Below are positions 22,740-30,575 of a DNA stretch of 40,264 bases, piece by piece. The stretch comes from a virus. The notes below the pieces were generated by a model that worked only from the letters and a program-made list of their open reading frames with translations, had not been told where the DNA came from and did not search any database. The position numbers and the translations under genes are program-made. The stretch is from the IMG/VR virus record IMGVR_UViG_3300025669_000086, positions 1 to 40,264 of that record. One strand, written 5' to 3'. Each line of letters begins with the position of its first letter. Position 1 is the stretch's first letter.

Positions 22740-24317
22740 CTACCAAGCAGCTCCCGCACTTGCTTGTATCTTTTTGCCATAACGACCGTAGACAGCAAGA
22801 GCCAGAGCATCTGCTTCATCGGGACTACACCCGATCAATTCTGTTAGCGTAATGACATTGCTGTTGATGGCTCCAGGTTTCTTCCTCTTGGGGGGAAGTA
22901 TCATCCTACCCTCCTCATTGTATATGCGAGGGATTGGGGCCAATTGTCTTCGTAGCTCCGCGAACTTCGCTGGAATAGCCAACTGTCCTTCCTCTGCTGG
23001 ATCTAATAGGAGGCTGATCATCCCATACATTTGCGCACGCCGATTGAAATAGACGTACCTCTCTTCTTCCTCTCCCTTGCGTACATCAAACGTCTTTAGT
23101 CCTCGCATCTTTTCAGGAGTCAATGGAGTACCAAAGGCCACCGTCCTCACGTTAATTCCCTGAGCCCTTAACCTATCTGCATGTTGCTTGCCTCCACCTC
23201 CGCGATCAAATAGGACTCTCCCTGGACTGAGTTTGTGCTCGCGCATAAGCTTGATTGTTCTACCAACAATGACTGAAGTATCAGGAGTCTTCTCGTTGAT
23301 AACATCTATCACACCCAACCCATCAATCAGCGTCCACACAGTACTATCCCCACCCTCAGCAGGATCCACCCCCATCGTGTCCGCGCGGCGTTGTGGGCTT
23401 AGTGTTTCGGCTAGAGCTTCCGCTTCATTAAGCCACTCAGGCGGATACAAGAGATTCTCAGCCCCCTCATAGAACTCAGCATCAAGGGCCACACACTGTT
23501 TGATCTTGTCCCAGGTCAATCGATGCTTGACGTAAAGGCTGTAGGACTTTACCCCAGGAATAAGGATTTCATCCGTAGGTTTCTTCTCAAGGCTCTTTTG
23601 GAGAAGACCTAGTTGAACGTTTGGGCTATCCTCGGCACTGATCTTGATTACCTTGCGGTAATACCTACCAGGCATCGTGGGGTCTGGCGTATCCCCGCCT
23701 GAGTCTTTGGTTTCTGCATTACCTTTGACTGCCTTCTTGAAGAAATTATCACAGTCCCAAGGATTACCAAAGATCAACTTACGTCTTGCCCAAGTATCCG
23801 CCATTTCATAGTAAGCATTGGGAACCCCGCTTGCCTCATCAGAGACAAACATATTGCGGGGGACATTATCAACAACCCCTGGTGGAGGCTTTACGTGATG
23901 GCCTTGGAATGACTCCGCATTCTCAGGATTAGCTACCATCGTCATAACGTAGCTGAGAGGGCATTCAGAACCACCAACTATCTTGCGAAGATGTTGATGG
24001 TTGATAATGAGAGGCCCGCCGAACTTACTATTCAACGGGTAGGCAGAAGTTCGGATAAACTCACCAATCTCCCCCCACAGAACGCTCAAGTGTTTGTCCT
24101 TAACACTCGTTGTAATGATTCGGCAAGGGTGCCTTGTAAGGAAGAAGGCGAGGACAATGAAGCCTGCCACGTAGTCTTTCCCTAGTTGGTTGCCTGCTAC
24201 CAATACTGTTTCATCGTCCCTCTCTACTGATTCTATAGCCTCTATTTGTTTATCGTAGAAGACTACATCAGGCCACAAGAGTCTCTTCAAGGCCAGCATT
24301 TTGTTGTCAACCAACAT
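22740..24317 (-). CDS. terL: terminase large subunit
   Basis: A 525-residue packaging motor. The ATPase domain shows Walker A VAGNQLGKDYVA (residues about 40-51) and Walker B NMFVSDEASG (about 155). The C-terminal RNase H-like nuclease shows GVDPAEGGDSTVW (about 290), LFDRGGGGKQHADRLR (about 340) and the last acidic motif SPDEADALALAVYG (about 500). Full length and intact. The start overlaps the preceding small gene by 11 nt. Confidence 0.95.
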   Translation of the reverse strand: MLVDNKMLALKRLLWPDVVFYDKQIEAIESVERDDETVLVAGNQLGKDYVAGFIVLAFFLTRHPCRIITTSVKDKHLSVLWGEIGEFIRTSAYPLNSKFGGPLIINHQHLRKIVGGSECPLSYVMTMVANPENAESFQGHHVKPPPGVVDNVPRNMFVSDEASGVPNAYYEMADTWARRKLIFGNPWDCDNFFKKAVKGNAETKDSGGDTPDPTMPGRYYRKVIKISAEDSPNVQLGLLQKSLEKKPTDEILIPGVKSYSLYVKHRLTWDKIKQCVALDAEFYEGAENLLYPPEWLNEAEALAETLSPQRRADTMGVDPAEGGDSTVWTLIDGLGVIDVINEKTPDTSVIVGRTIKLMREHKLSPGRVLFDRGGGGKQHADRLRAQGINVRTVAFGTPLTPEKMRGLKTFDVRKGEEEERYVYFNRRAQMYGMISLLLDPAEEGQLAIPAKFAELRRQLAPIPRIYNEEGRMILPPKRKKPGAINSNVITLTELIGCSPDEADALALAVYGRYGKKIQASAGAAW

Positions 24318-24501
24318 GCTGCGCCTCCAAGCAGAATGTAGCTAGCAATTCTCCATCCTCTTGGACACTGATCACTCTGTTAGGTTTAGCAGAAGCATCA
24401 TAGAGGGCCTTCAAAATACACTCATCGGTGAAGGTTTTTGACTGATAGACTATCTGCCTAATTCTTCCTGTCTTCCGGTCTATTGCAGCAAATACATCCA
24501 T
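24307..24501 (-). CDS. small hypothetical protein between terminase subunits
   Basis: A 64-residue protein if started at ATG 24501 (MDVFAAIDRKTGRIRQIVYQ), which follows the small terminase stop and has AGGA about 9 nt upstream. A longer frame to 24582 would run 71 nt into the terminase gene and lacks a better ribosome-binding site. It is predicted to be a small mixed alpha/beta protein. No family is recognised. It is translationally coupled to the large terminase by an 11-nt overlap. Confidence 0.6.
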   Translation of the reverse strand: MDVFAAIDRKTGRIRQIVYQSKTFTDECILKALYDASAKPNRVISVQEDGELLATFCLEAQHVG

Positions 24502-24511
24502 GGATGTTTTC

Positions 24512-25129
24512 CTAGGAAATGGTTTGGGTTTCTTGCTCCAATCTCTTCTGGATTGGGTCTTCTCTCTTGCTTCCCTGATCAACTAGGCTGTCCCAGTTGA
24601 GAGTGACTGTTTGTTCTGTCTTCTCTACTGCAAACAGCCCCTTGTGTTTCATACACATATCCAACGCGCTTGCCTTGGAGACTAGCTTCAATTCTGTTTC
24701 AATTTCTTCATACTCCGTCCCCTCCGGGTCTCTCCAACTCTTCCTCTTCTGTTTAATGCCGTCGATAGCACATGTGATAGACTTAGGCAAATCGTTGATA
24801 TTCTGTGAGGTAAGCAATAGCTTACCATCCTTATCAACGAAGTCTCTACCATCCCGGGTAGCGCAGGCTGCCAAGTGCATGAGTATCTCGTTACGTTGGA
24901 TCTCGAACTTCTCTTGGCTTTCCCTCTCAAACTTACCTAGGAAAGCTTTTATCACTGGATTCTTGAGTAACTTGGTAGCACGTACCGAAGCAGTCTTCTT
25001 TGAATATCCAGCTCTAATCGCTGCTTGGGTACCGTTATAGTCAACCAAATACTCCAAAGCAAACAACCTCATCTTATCACTGATCCTACCAAGATCAGCC
25101 CCATGACTCCTCAACTCAGTACTACCCAT
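24512..25129 (-). CDS. terS: terminase small subunit
   Basis: Starts at ATG 25129 (MGSTELRSHGADLGRI), supported by GGAGG 6 nt upstream; an ATG 15 nt further up lies before that site. The product is 205 residues. RLFALEYLVDYNGTQAAIRA then GYSKKTASVRATKLL is the terminase_2-type DNA-binding helix-turn-helix, followed by an oligomerisation coiled coil. It recognises the packaging start site. It is directly upstream of the large terminase. Confidence 0.9.
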   Translation of the reverse strand: MGSTELRSHGADLGRISDKMRLFALEYLVDYNGTQAAIRAGYSKKTASVRATKLLKNPVIKAFLGKFERESQEKFEIQRNEILMHLAACATRDGRDFVDKDGKLLLTSQNINDLPKSITCAIDGIKQKRKSWRDPEGTEYEEIETELKLVSKASALDMCMKHKGLFAVEKTEQTVTLNWDSLVDQGSKREDPIQKRLEQETQTIS

Positions 25130-25146
25130 TCCTATCCTCCACATAC

Positions 25147-25152
25147 ATTATA
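25147..25152 (-). promoter_or_regulatory. possible -10 box (TATAAT) upstream of terminase
   Basis: The minus strand reads CTAGTATAATGTATG, about 18 nt before the terminase start. Transcription from here would give a very short leader that begins near the Shine-Dalgarno. No clear -35 is seen. Confidence 0.3.
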
Positions 25153-25190
25153 CTAGAAAACCCACCAACTTCTACCATTCCTCCCACACT

Positions 25191-25400
25191 TCATTTCTTC
25201 AGATAGACCACCTTTCCACAAGCATCGCAAGATAAATAATGAGAGTCTGGAGTCAAGCACTCATCCCAAAGATGCCATCCACGAGAACAACAAAACTTGA
25301 GCCACAACCAATACACAAAATCGCAACCAAACCAAGATGGATAAGTAATCCCATACACCAGGTTTTTCCTCCGCTCAACTTGTTGATGGACTTCACTCAT
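25191..25400 (-). CDS. small zinc-ribbon-like protein
   Basis: A 69-residue protein. The C-terminal half has paired cysteines: CCSRGWHLWDECL and YLSCDACGKVVYLKK, a short zinc-ribbon-like arrangement that I have seen in other phage small proteins. Its ATG overlaps the stop of the upstream gene by 4 nt. Function is unknown. Confidence 0.65.
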   Translation of the reverse strand: MSEVHQQVERRKNLVYGITYPSWFGCDFVYWLWLKFCCSRGWHLWDECLTPDSHYLSCDACGKVVYLKK

Positions 25401-25717
25401 TGCTTTGCTTCCGCTTGCGCGGCTTCGCGTGTACTGTAGCTATCCCTCGCCAACTCCCGACGGTAGCACCTGACTTGACCATCATAATTCGTCCACGCCA
25501 TGTCGAGGCCAAATCCGACATCAATTTCACATACTTTTCCGCATGGGTGGACATAGTATCGCGTCGTGTTCGGTATGATTGGGTCGCCTTGCTTGTCCAC
25601 TGGCAGTTTGTCAACGATAGCTTGCAGTCGGTCGATCTCATCAACCATCCACTGAAGGCACTCTTCACATTGGCATTCCGTTTTGTGGAATGGCTTACTT
25701 ACTGGTCCTAAGTACAT
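25397..25717 (-). CDS. hypothetical small protein
   Basis: A 106-residue protein. The N terminus has Cys/His (FHKTECQCEECLQWMVDE), then a helix with DRLQAIVDKL. The C terminus ends STREAAQAEAKQ. GGAGGTGAAAC precedes the ATG at 25717, a good ribosome-binding site. The composition is somewhat GC-richer than the terminase genes. No family is recognised. Confidence 0.65.
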   Translation of the reverse strand: MYLGPVSKPFHKTECQCEECLQWMVDEIDRLQAIVDKLPVDKQGDPIIPNTTRYYVHPCGKVCEIDVGFGLDMAWTNYDGQVRCYRRELARDSYSTREAAQAEAKQ

Positions 25718-25720
25718 GTT

Positions 25721-26050
25721 TCACCTCCCGCCGCTTGTGCGGCTTCTCGAATTGCATCTGAGATTTCCACTTCGCTGAGATTGTTCGATGACGGCTTTCA
25801 GCCGCTGAATCTCGGCCTTCGCTGCCTTCTGTCCAAGCACCTGCCCGGCCTCGTAATCACCACGCGACTGGTGGAGTTGGAGTGTTTCGTTTGCATCGTC
25901 GAGGGCAGTTTGCAGTCGATCATAATCCCGCAAGCACCGTTTAATGGCACTGGTTAAATTTGTTTCCCCCCAGCCACCATCGTCGAAAGACTTACACTGC
26001 CCTTCTAGGGTTGATCTCCACGAGGGTCTGATTGTTCCTTCTTGCATCAT
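25721..26050 (-). CDS. hypothetical coiled-coil protein, probably frameshifted at its 3' end
   Basis: A 109-residue protein. The middle is a helical coiled coil (YDRLQTALDDANETLQLHQS, AEIQRLKAVIEQ). The last 20 residues (QRSGNLRCNSRSRTSGGR) are Ser/Arg-rich and unlike the rest. In the +1 frame the same DNA reads NNLSEVEISDAIREAAQAAG, which resembles the STREAAQAEAKQ ending of the next gene and would terminate over its start codon. A one-base change near 25780 therefore probably altered the C terminus, either natural or a sequencing error. Confidence 0.55.
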   Translation of the reverse strand: MMQEGTIRPSWRSTLEGQCKSFDDGGWGETNLTSAIKRCLRDYDRLQTALDDANETLQLHQSRGDYEAGQVLGQKAAKAEIQRLKAVIEQSQRSGNLRCNSRSRTSGGR

Positions 26051-26502
26051 TCATCTCCTGTCTTTTTGGCAGCTTTAATTGCTTCCTCTAATTCACGCAA
26101 ATCTTCCGGAACGTATGCGTCTTCGTGGCACGACCGTTCGCCCTCGGTTTCATACCAACTGATTAAGTCATCTTGGACGGTCACGATGGCCTCTAGCCGT
26201 TTAATCTTAATCTCCAAGTCGGAGATGCGAATCGCAACGCCTTCCTTCATGGCAAGGAAGCACTTGTTTTCATTTTGCAGCCGCTCGATTTTCTGCTTGG
26301 CCGCAGTCAACTCGACCGCCAGTCCCGATACCACGTCGTCGCCTGCTTCTAAATATTTAAGCAGGCAGTCTTTGCAATTATCCATTGGTCTTCCTCCCTT
26401 GTAACGCCTTGTGCACCCCATCCAGTCAGTGGCAATGATCGTATTTACTTCTGCTGACTGCACAAGCGTGGCGGGGTCAAGATCGGAGAGTTTAATCCTC
26501 AT
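26047..26502 (-). CDS. hypothetical coiled-coil protein
   Basis: A 151-residue protein. A Cys-containing segment (MDNCKDCLLKYLEAGDD, about residue 40) is followed by a long helix with KQKIERLQNENK and ISDLEIKIKRLEAIV, a predicted coiled coil, and an acidic C terminus. It overlaps the upstream gene by 11 nt and the next gene by 4 nt. No family is recognised. Confidence 0.65.
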   Translation of the reverse strand: MRIKLSDLDPATLVQSAEVNTIIATDWMGCTRRYKGGRPMDNCKDCLLKYLEAGDDVVSGLAVELTAAKQKIERLQNENKCFLAMKEGVAIRISDLEIKIKRLEAIVTVQDDLISWYETEGERSCHEDAYVPEDLRELEEAIKAAKKTGDE

Positions 26503-26836
26503 GTAATCGTTCCTCTTGGATACGGCGGCTTTTTAAGTATCGTACCAATGCGGCATTTTGATCCGCTAACCATTCAAGATAATCCAGTGGGCAATCGTCA
26601 TAGGTGCCACCACTATACTTTCCAAAAAAGATTACCTGCGAGCCAAATGCCTTGGCTTGCTGATCGGGCATCGCACCTGGATCAAGGGCCTCGATGGTAA
26701 AGCACTTCTTGACATGGTCCAGGAAGGCAGTACGAAAAGGGTGGTCCTCACTGACAGGAAGATCGTTTATCACATCCATTGCCCACTTGCGGCCTGCGAT
26801 TCGCTCCTGAAGTGTTTCGAGGCTAGGGGGATTCAT
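26492..26836 (-). CDS. DUF3820-like small protein
   Basis: A 114-residue protein. FFGKYSGGTYDDCPLDYLEW near residue 70 matches the FGK(Y)xG...P..YL.WL signature of the DUF3820 group, whose members occur in phages and next to nucleases. The N terminus (LQERIAGRKWAMDVINDLP) is helical. AAGGAA lies 9 nt before the ATG. It is the first gene of an operon driven from about 26.9 kb. Confidence 0.65.
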   Translation of the reverse strand: MNPPSLETLQERIAGRKWAMDVINDLPVSEDHPFRTAFLDHVKKCFTIEALDPGAMPDQQAKAFGSQVIFFGKYSGGTYDDCPLDYLEWLADQNAALVRYLKSRRIQEERLHED

Positions 26837-26908
26837 GGTTTGATTTCCTTTACCGTAACCCTATAGGATTGCCTTTTAATTTTCCCCTTGCATTCCGAAC
26901 CTAACTGT

Positions 26909-26914
26909 ATTATA
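26909..26914 (-). promoter_or_regulatory. -10 box (TATAAT) of the small-gene operon
   Basis: The minus strand reads CCTAGTATAATACAG, 73 nt upstream of the first gene. The hexamer 17 nt further up is AAACAG, a poor -35. A 32-bp palindrome centred about 37 nt further upstream may bind an activator. Confidence 0.5.
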
Positions 26915-26935
26915 CTAGGCAACGCAGGGGTCTGT

Positions 26936-26967
26936 TTGTGTAATATGTATATATACATAGTACACAA
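26936..26967. promoter_or_regulatory. 32-bp near-perfect palindrome, possible operator
   Basis: The two arms mirror each other with a single mismatched pair (A at 26943 and G at 26960). The core TATGTATATATACATA (26944-26959) is a perfect 16-bp palindrome. It lies between the methylase stop (26981) and the -10 box at 26909-26914. As RNA it forms a hairpin but no U-run follows, so a dimeric-protein binding site is more likely than a terminator. Confidence 0.65.
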
Positions 26968-26980
26968 GAGCAAACACTCC

Positions 26981-29251
26981 TCATTCTTTCTCCCTGTACA
27001 ATCCCGATAGCTTTGGGATACTCAGCAGATTTCCATTGATCCTCGGGATTGCTTGCTCCCGAAGATACTCCTCCGACAAGTCTATTCCAATAGACCTTCT
27101 CCCCTTCTCAATAGCAACACAACAAGCTGTCCCACTACCAACGAACGGATCAAGCACTACACAAGGGACAGACTCTTCAACCCCACAATCGCAAGTAGCT
27201 TCCCAACCGATTGTCTTATCCTTCCTCAGCCTCCGCAACCTCATACCGTCTCCCCCTCGTATATCCTCTTCAACCGAACCATACTTGGTTTCTCTTCCTG
27301 GTCTCGTATCCTCCCGAGTAGTTTCCACTACTCTCTTCCTAGGAGCACCACACTCAGGACAACATCCCATCTCACTAGTACCTGCAAGAATGCAAGGCTC
27401 AACTAGCTTAGGAGGGAACGTAGCAAAGTGAGCACCACCATAAGCATAAGAAGGGATAGACCATACTGATCGTTTGTTGCGTGTTGGGTATGTTTTACCC
27501 TCTGGTATTGTCGTAAAGTCGTGATACCCCTGGTCGTTGGGTATCACATTTGCGGCGTGAATAGCTTTTCTGTTTCTGACCGTTCTGCCTTCTAAAGATT
27601 CCCTATCTATAGACTTTTCCTTGATTGCTTCTGCATCATAGAAGTATCCTCCGCGCTTGGCTAACAAGAACAGATACTCATGGGATTTTGTACATCGATT
27701 CCTAACTGGCTCTGGCATTGGATTAGGCTTGCTGTTGTGTGTGACTACACCACTGGCAAGAGTGAAAAGATGGGAGTCGCCAGCCACTCCAACATCATAC
27801 ATGAACTTTCCAGGTCCAGCATGGGAAGCGCAAATGTCTGTTATCTCACAACGATCCTTCTCGTTGAGATGACCACTTCTGGTCTTTCGTATCTCTCCAC
27901 GAAACCCTGGGAATTCTCTTCCATCAAACACACCGATACAAGGCTTGAGTGTCAACACCCATCCCAGTCTTGCACAAGCTACGCGAATGTCCCTCGCCAA
28001 ACCATGATTTCTCGTGAACCCCAATCTAATCCTTCGGTTTTCTTTATCAGTACTTCCATCCCCATGCAGATAGCCTTCCATCAAGGATTGTAAGAACTGG
28101 TTACTGTACTTCCACACACACGGATTGAAGTGTTTGTCTTTTGATGTTTTACCAGCAATCAACTCTCTGATGATAGATGTGACCACTTTGCCATGGATGC
28201 TTATTGTTTGGTTGTTGCCTTTCATGCGCAGCGTGGCGTGTCCTCCGTATGATCTAACAATTTTGAACACCCTATTCCATCGTGCATATTCCTTCCTATG
28301 CCCAGACAACCCAAACTTATTGCTTTGGTGGTTCTCAGCACCCCACCCTTCTGCCAAGTACAATCCAGCAAGCCATGCGGCATCAACGTCAATATGAATC
28401 GGGGATTTCAAGTCATCTGGTTCTGGTAGAGTGGATTGTGTGAGGCAATCCCCAATAGATAAACCCTCGGCCTTCACTAGCCCCTGATTCTTGGTTGGGA
28501 ACTTGTGTTTAGCAGAACAGCTTATTGTTTCCCCACTCCTCAAAGTTAGCTTGACCTCTCGCCCATCCCGGGGAGTTCTGCTTACACCAAGAAGCTGGAC
28601 CCACTCCTTACCATCCCACATTTTCACAGTGCCTGGGTCCAGCCTTGCGAGGTCTTTAATCATCATAGGCATATCCCCCTTCTGAGACCTAACATAAACC
28701 CAAGTGGCACCACTCAAACACCAAATGATGTCCTGCCTTAGTACCCAACCATCAGCCTGCAATGCAAGAGCAACCCGCCAAGGAATACCGACGAGGTTTC
28801 CTGCCTTAGTCCCTTTTGTATTTGCCTTCCGAGAGTTCTCAGTTCGCAGACGAGAACTTTTATTTTGCCCTGGGTATTTTCTATCCACATCATTCCGGCC
28901 TGGAGAACCTCCCCCATACGTATCGCCGAGATTAAGCCAAACCGTTCCATCGTTCCTCAACACCCTCCTAACTTCAGAGAAGATTTCAACCATCCGATCA
29001 ATATATTCTTCAGGTGTCTTTTCTGATCCTAATTCCTTTGTCTTGTCTGTTCCGTAATCACGTAAGCCCCAATAGGGAGGAGAGGTCATAACCATGTGAA
29101 CAGATTGTGCTGGTAGCTTACGCAATACGTCCAACACATTGCCTTGATAGAGCTTGACTGCCTTCCTATCCTTCGTGGTCCAATAAGGTTTTGCTCTCGC
29201 AACTCTCCGAAGCTTCCTTGGTACTTCCCTTTTCCGCCTAGACATAATCAA
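26981..29251 (-). CDS. DNA methyltransferase (TSPPY type), interrupted by a LAGLIDADG intein
   Basis: A 756-residue precursor. The exteins (1-177 and 507-756) form an N4-cytosine/N6-adenine-type methyltransferase: catalytic TSPPYWGLRDYG (residues 56-67), the NxxDIIW/SKPNPMPEPV segment rejoined at the intein, and the SAM-binding motif VVLDPFVGSGTACC (about 700). A zinc-finger-like insert with CCPECGAPRKR and CDCGV lies between. Spliced length is 427 residues, normal for phage methylases. It is the last gene of the replication operon and overlaps the ATPase gene by 14 nt. Methylation could protect the phage genome; target sequence unknown. Confidence 0.9.
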   Translation of the reverse strand: MIMSRRKREVPRKLRRVARAKPYWTTKDRKAVKLYQGNVLDVLRKLPAQSVHMVMTSPPYWGLRDYGTDKTKELGSEKTPEEYIDRMVEIFSEVRRVLRNDGTVWLNLGDTYGGGSPGRNDVDRKYPGQNKSSRLRTENSRKANTKGTKAGNLVGIPWRVALALQADGWVLRQDIIWCLSGATWVYVRSQKGDMPMMIKDLARLDPGTVKMWDGKEWVQLLGVSRTPRDGREVKLTLRSGETISCSAKHKFPTKNQGLVKAEGLSIGDCLTQSTLPEPDDLKSPIHIDVDAAWLAGLYLAEGWGAENHQSNKFGLSGHRKEYARWNRVFKIVRSYGGHATLRMKGNNQTISIHGKVVTSIIRELIAGKTSKDKHFNPCVWKYSNQFLQSLMEGYLHGDGSTDKENRRIRLGFTRNHGLARDIRVACARLGWVLTLKPCIGVFDGREFPGFRGEIRKTRSGHLNEKDRCEITDICASHAGPGKFMYDVGVAGDSHLFTLASGVVTHNSKPNPMPEPVRNRCTKSHEYLFLLAKRGGYFYDAEAIKEKSIDRESLEGRTVRNRKAIHAANVIPNDQGYHDFTTIPEGKTYPTRNKRSVWSIPSYAYGGAHFATFPPKLVEPCILAGTSEMGCCPECGAPRKRVVETTREDTRPGRETKYGSVEEDIRGGDGMRLRRLRKDKTIGWEATCDCGVEESVPCVVLDPFVGSGTACCVAIEKGRRSIGIDLSEEYLREQAIPRINGNLLSIPKLSGLYREKE
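27734..28720 (-). mobile_element. LAGLIDADG intein in methyltransferase 2
   Basis: Residues 178-506 (329 aa). Starts with Cys1 (CLSGATWVYVRS), block-B-like SCSAKHKFPTKNQG, two LAGLIDADG helices AWLAGLYLAEGWG (about 292) and FLQSLMEGYLHGDGS (about 386), and ends MYDVGVAGDSHLFTLASGVVTHN followed by Ser+1, shown here only by its key residues H505 and N506. Both splicing and homing functions look intact. Inserted between IIW and SKPNP of the methylase. Confidence 0.9.
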
Positions 29252-30572
29252 TAACCTCTCCGTAAAGCTTTGCCATTCTCTTTGTTAGTCTCCAACGGAC
29301 TCGATTATTCTTTGGGGTGTACTGTTCTACCGCGTTGATCTTCCGTAAGAACCGAAGCATAGTCCTCACTTTATTCTCTGCTCGATTCAGCTTCAATCCT
29401 AAGCTGGCAGAAGTTCTCCCCTCAGACTTTTCTTTGGCTAGTGTGTGTACAATATTCAAAGTTTGTCCCCGGCTTGTATCCAAAGCCACACGACGTACCC
29501 TATCCATGACTGATGTGTCTATTGTGCGCTTATTCAAAACGAACGCGGTACACTTAGCCAATCGGATAAGCTGACTGACAAGCCTTGCCCCCAACTCTCT
29601 CTCGGCTGTTTCCTCTTGGTGTTGAGAAGGTCTAGCGCGCATATGGCTCACGAACTTGCCGAGGCGCATACATTGGATCTTAGCTTCCCGATCCATCTCA
29701 ATTAGACCTAACTCTTGTGAAGCATTCTCGCGAAGGTAGTCCACGTAACCTCCTGTCAACGACATGGCCTTGGACAATTCCGGTTCATATTGTGTTTCCA
29801 GTTTGCCATCCGTTTCAATCCCCACGTTTTTCTCTGCTCGATTGGCTACCCTCCAAAGTATCTCGTCTTCCAGATCATCGTCAATACCTTCCATGATGAC
29901 ACAATCCAAGAACCTCTCCCCTAATTCGCTTTGGTCTATTGACCTCAACGAACTAGTCCCACACAACAGCCAGGTCATCCGCACTCCCTCATAATCCTTG
30001 CTCATAGTGTTTCGATAATGAGTACGGCTTGTGCTGTCATATAGGTCTCTTGCTTCGGAAAGAATCTGAGAGAGGTTGGGGCTTTGCAACAGCGTATCAC
30101 CATCCTTTGTCACGAGCGTTTTGCCAAACAGCAAAGCCACGAGGCTGTTGTCTTCTTCCCCTGCTCCATCCGTCTTATACCCACTATGAAATCCTCTGAT
30201 GGTGGACTTTGCCAAGACATAACGCTTGTTGGTACTAATAGCCTCACACAAAGTAGATTTTCCACAAGCGGCAGGCCCAATCACCTTGACCCACAACTGG
30301 TCTCCAACGGCTTTCGTGCTTGCGATTGCGGCAAGCATGACAGTCAATGCATGGTCAAGACCGTCTGTCCATTTCATTGCTTTACGCCACGACATAACCA
30401 ATTTGCGGTAGTCTTGGCATTCTACGCACTCTATAGACTCTTGCCCTCCCGCCGTAGAGCCTTTTGTGCCCTCTGTAAGCCATTCCTTGGGGCAGGGGCA
30501 TAGTTTGCCTAATAGCTCCCCGAGACGCTCTACACGGCCTGCTAGGCCCCCTCTCGCCTGCATTACACCCAC
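29238..30572 (-). CDS. AAA+ ATPase / putative replicative helicase with winged helix
   Basis: A 444-residue protein. An N-terminal segment with paired cysteines (CPCPKEWL, CVECQDYRK) may bind zinc. The P-loop is VIGPAACGKSTLCEA (about residue 95). VRMTWLLCGTSSLRSIDQSE (about 200) is consistent with Walker B/sensor strands, and an arginine-rich region follows. The C-terminal 65 residues (EGRTSASLGLKLNRAENKV, then VRWRLTKRM) form a winged helix. This architecture is found in replication ATPases. It follows primase and methylase 1. The start is GTG at 30572, with AGGAG 7 nt upstream, 4 nt after the methylase stop. Confidence 0.75.
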   Translation of the reverse strand: MGVMQARGGLAGRVERLGELLGKLCPCPKEWLTEGTKGSTAGGQESIECVECQDYRKLVMSWRKAMKWTDGLDHALTVMLAAIASTKAVGDQLWVKVIGPAACGKSTLCEAISTNKRYVLAKSTIRGFHSGYKTDGAGEEDNSLVALLFGKTLVTKDGDTLLQSPNLSQILSEARDLYDSTSRTHYRNTMSKDYEGVRMTWLLCGTSSLRSIDQSELGERFLDCVIMEGIDDDLEDEILWRVANRAEKNVGIETDGKLETQYEPELSKAMSLTGGYVDYLRENASQELGLIEMDREAKIQCMRLGKFVSHMRARPSQHQEETAERELGARLVSQLIRLAKCTAFVLNKRTIDTSVMDRVRRVALDTSRGQTLNIVHTLAKEKSEGRTSASLGLKLNRAENKVRTMLRFLRKINAVEQYTPKNNRVRWRLTKRMAKLYGEVIDYV

Positions 30573-30575
30573 TTG

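Noticed and set aside
24502-24582. Longer start for the gene between terminase subunits
   Set aside because: It would overlap the small terminase by 71 nt without a better ribosome-binding site than ATG 24501.
26936-26967. Palindrome as a rho-independent terminator of the methylase operon
   Set aside because: AT-rich stem and no U-run on the minus strand; a protein-binding site fits better.
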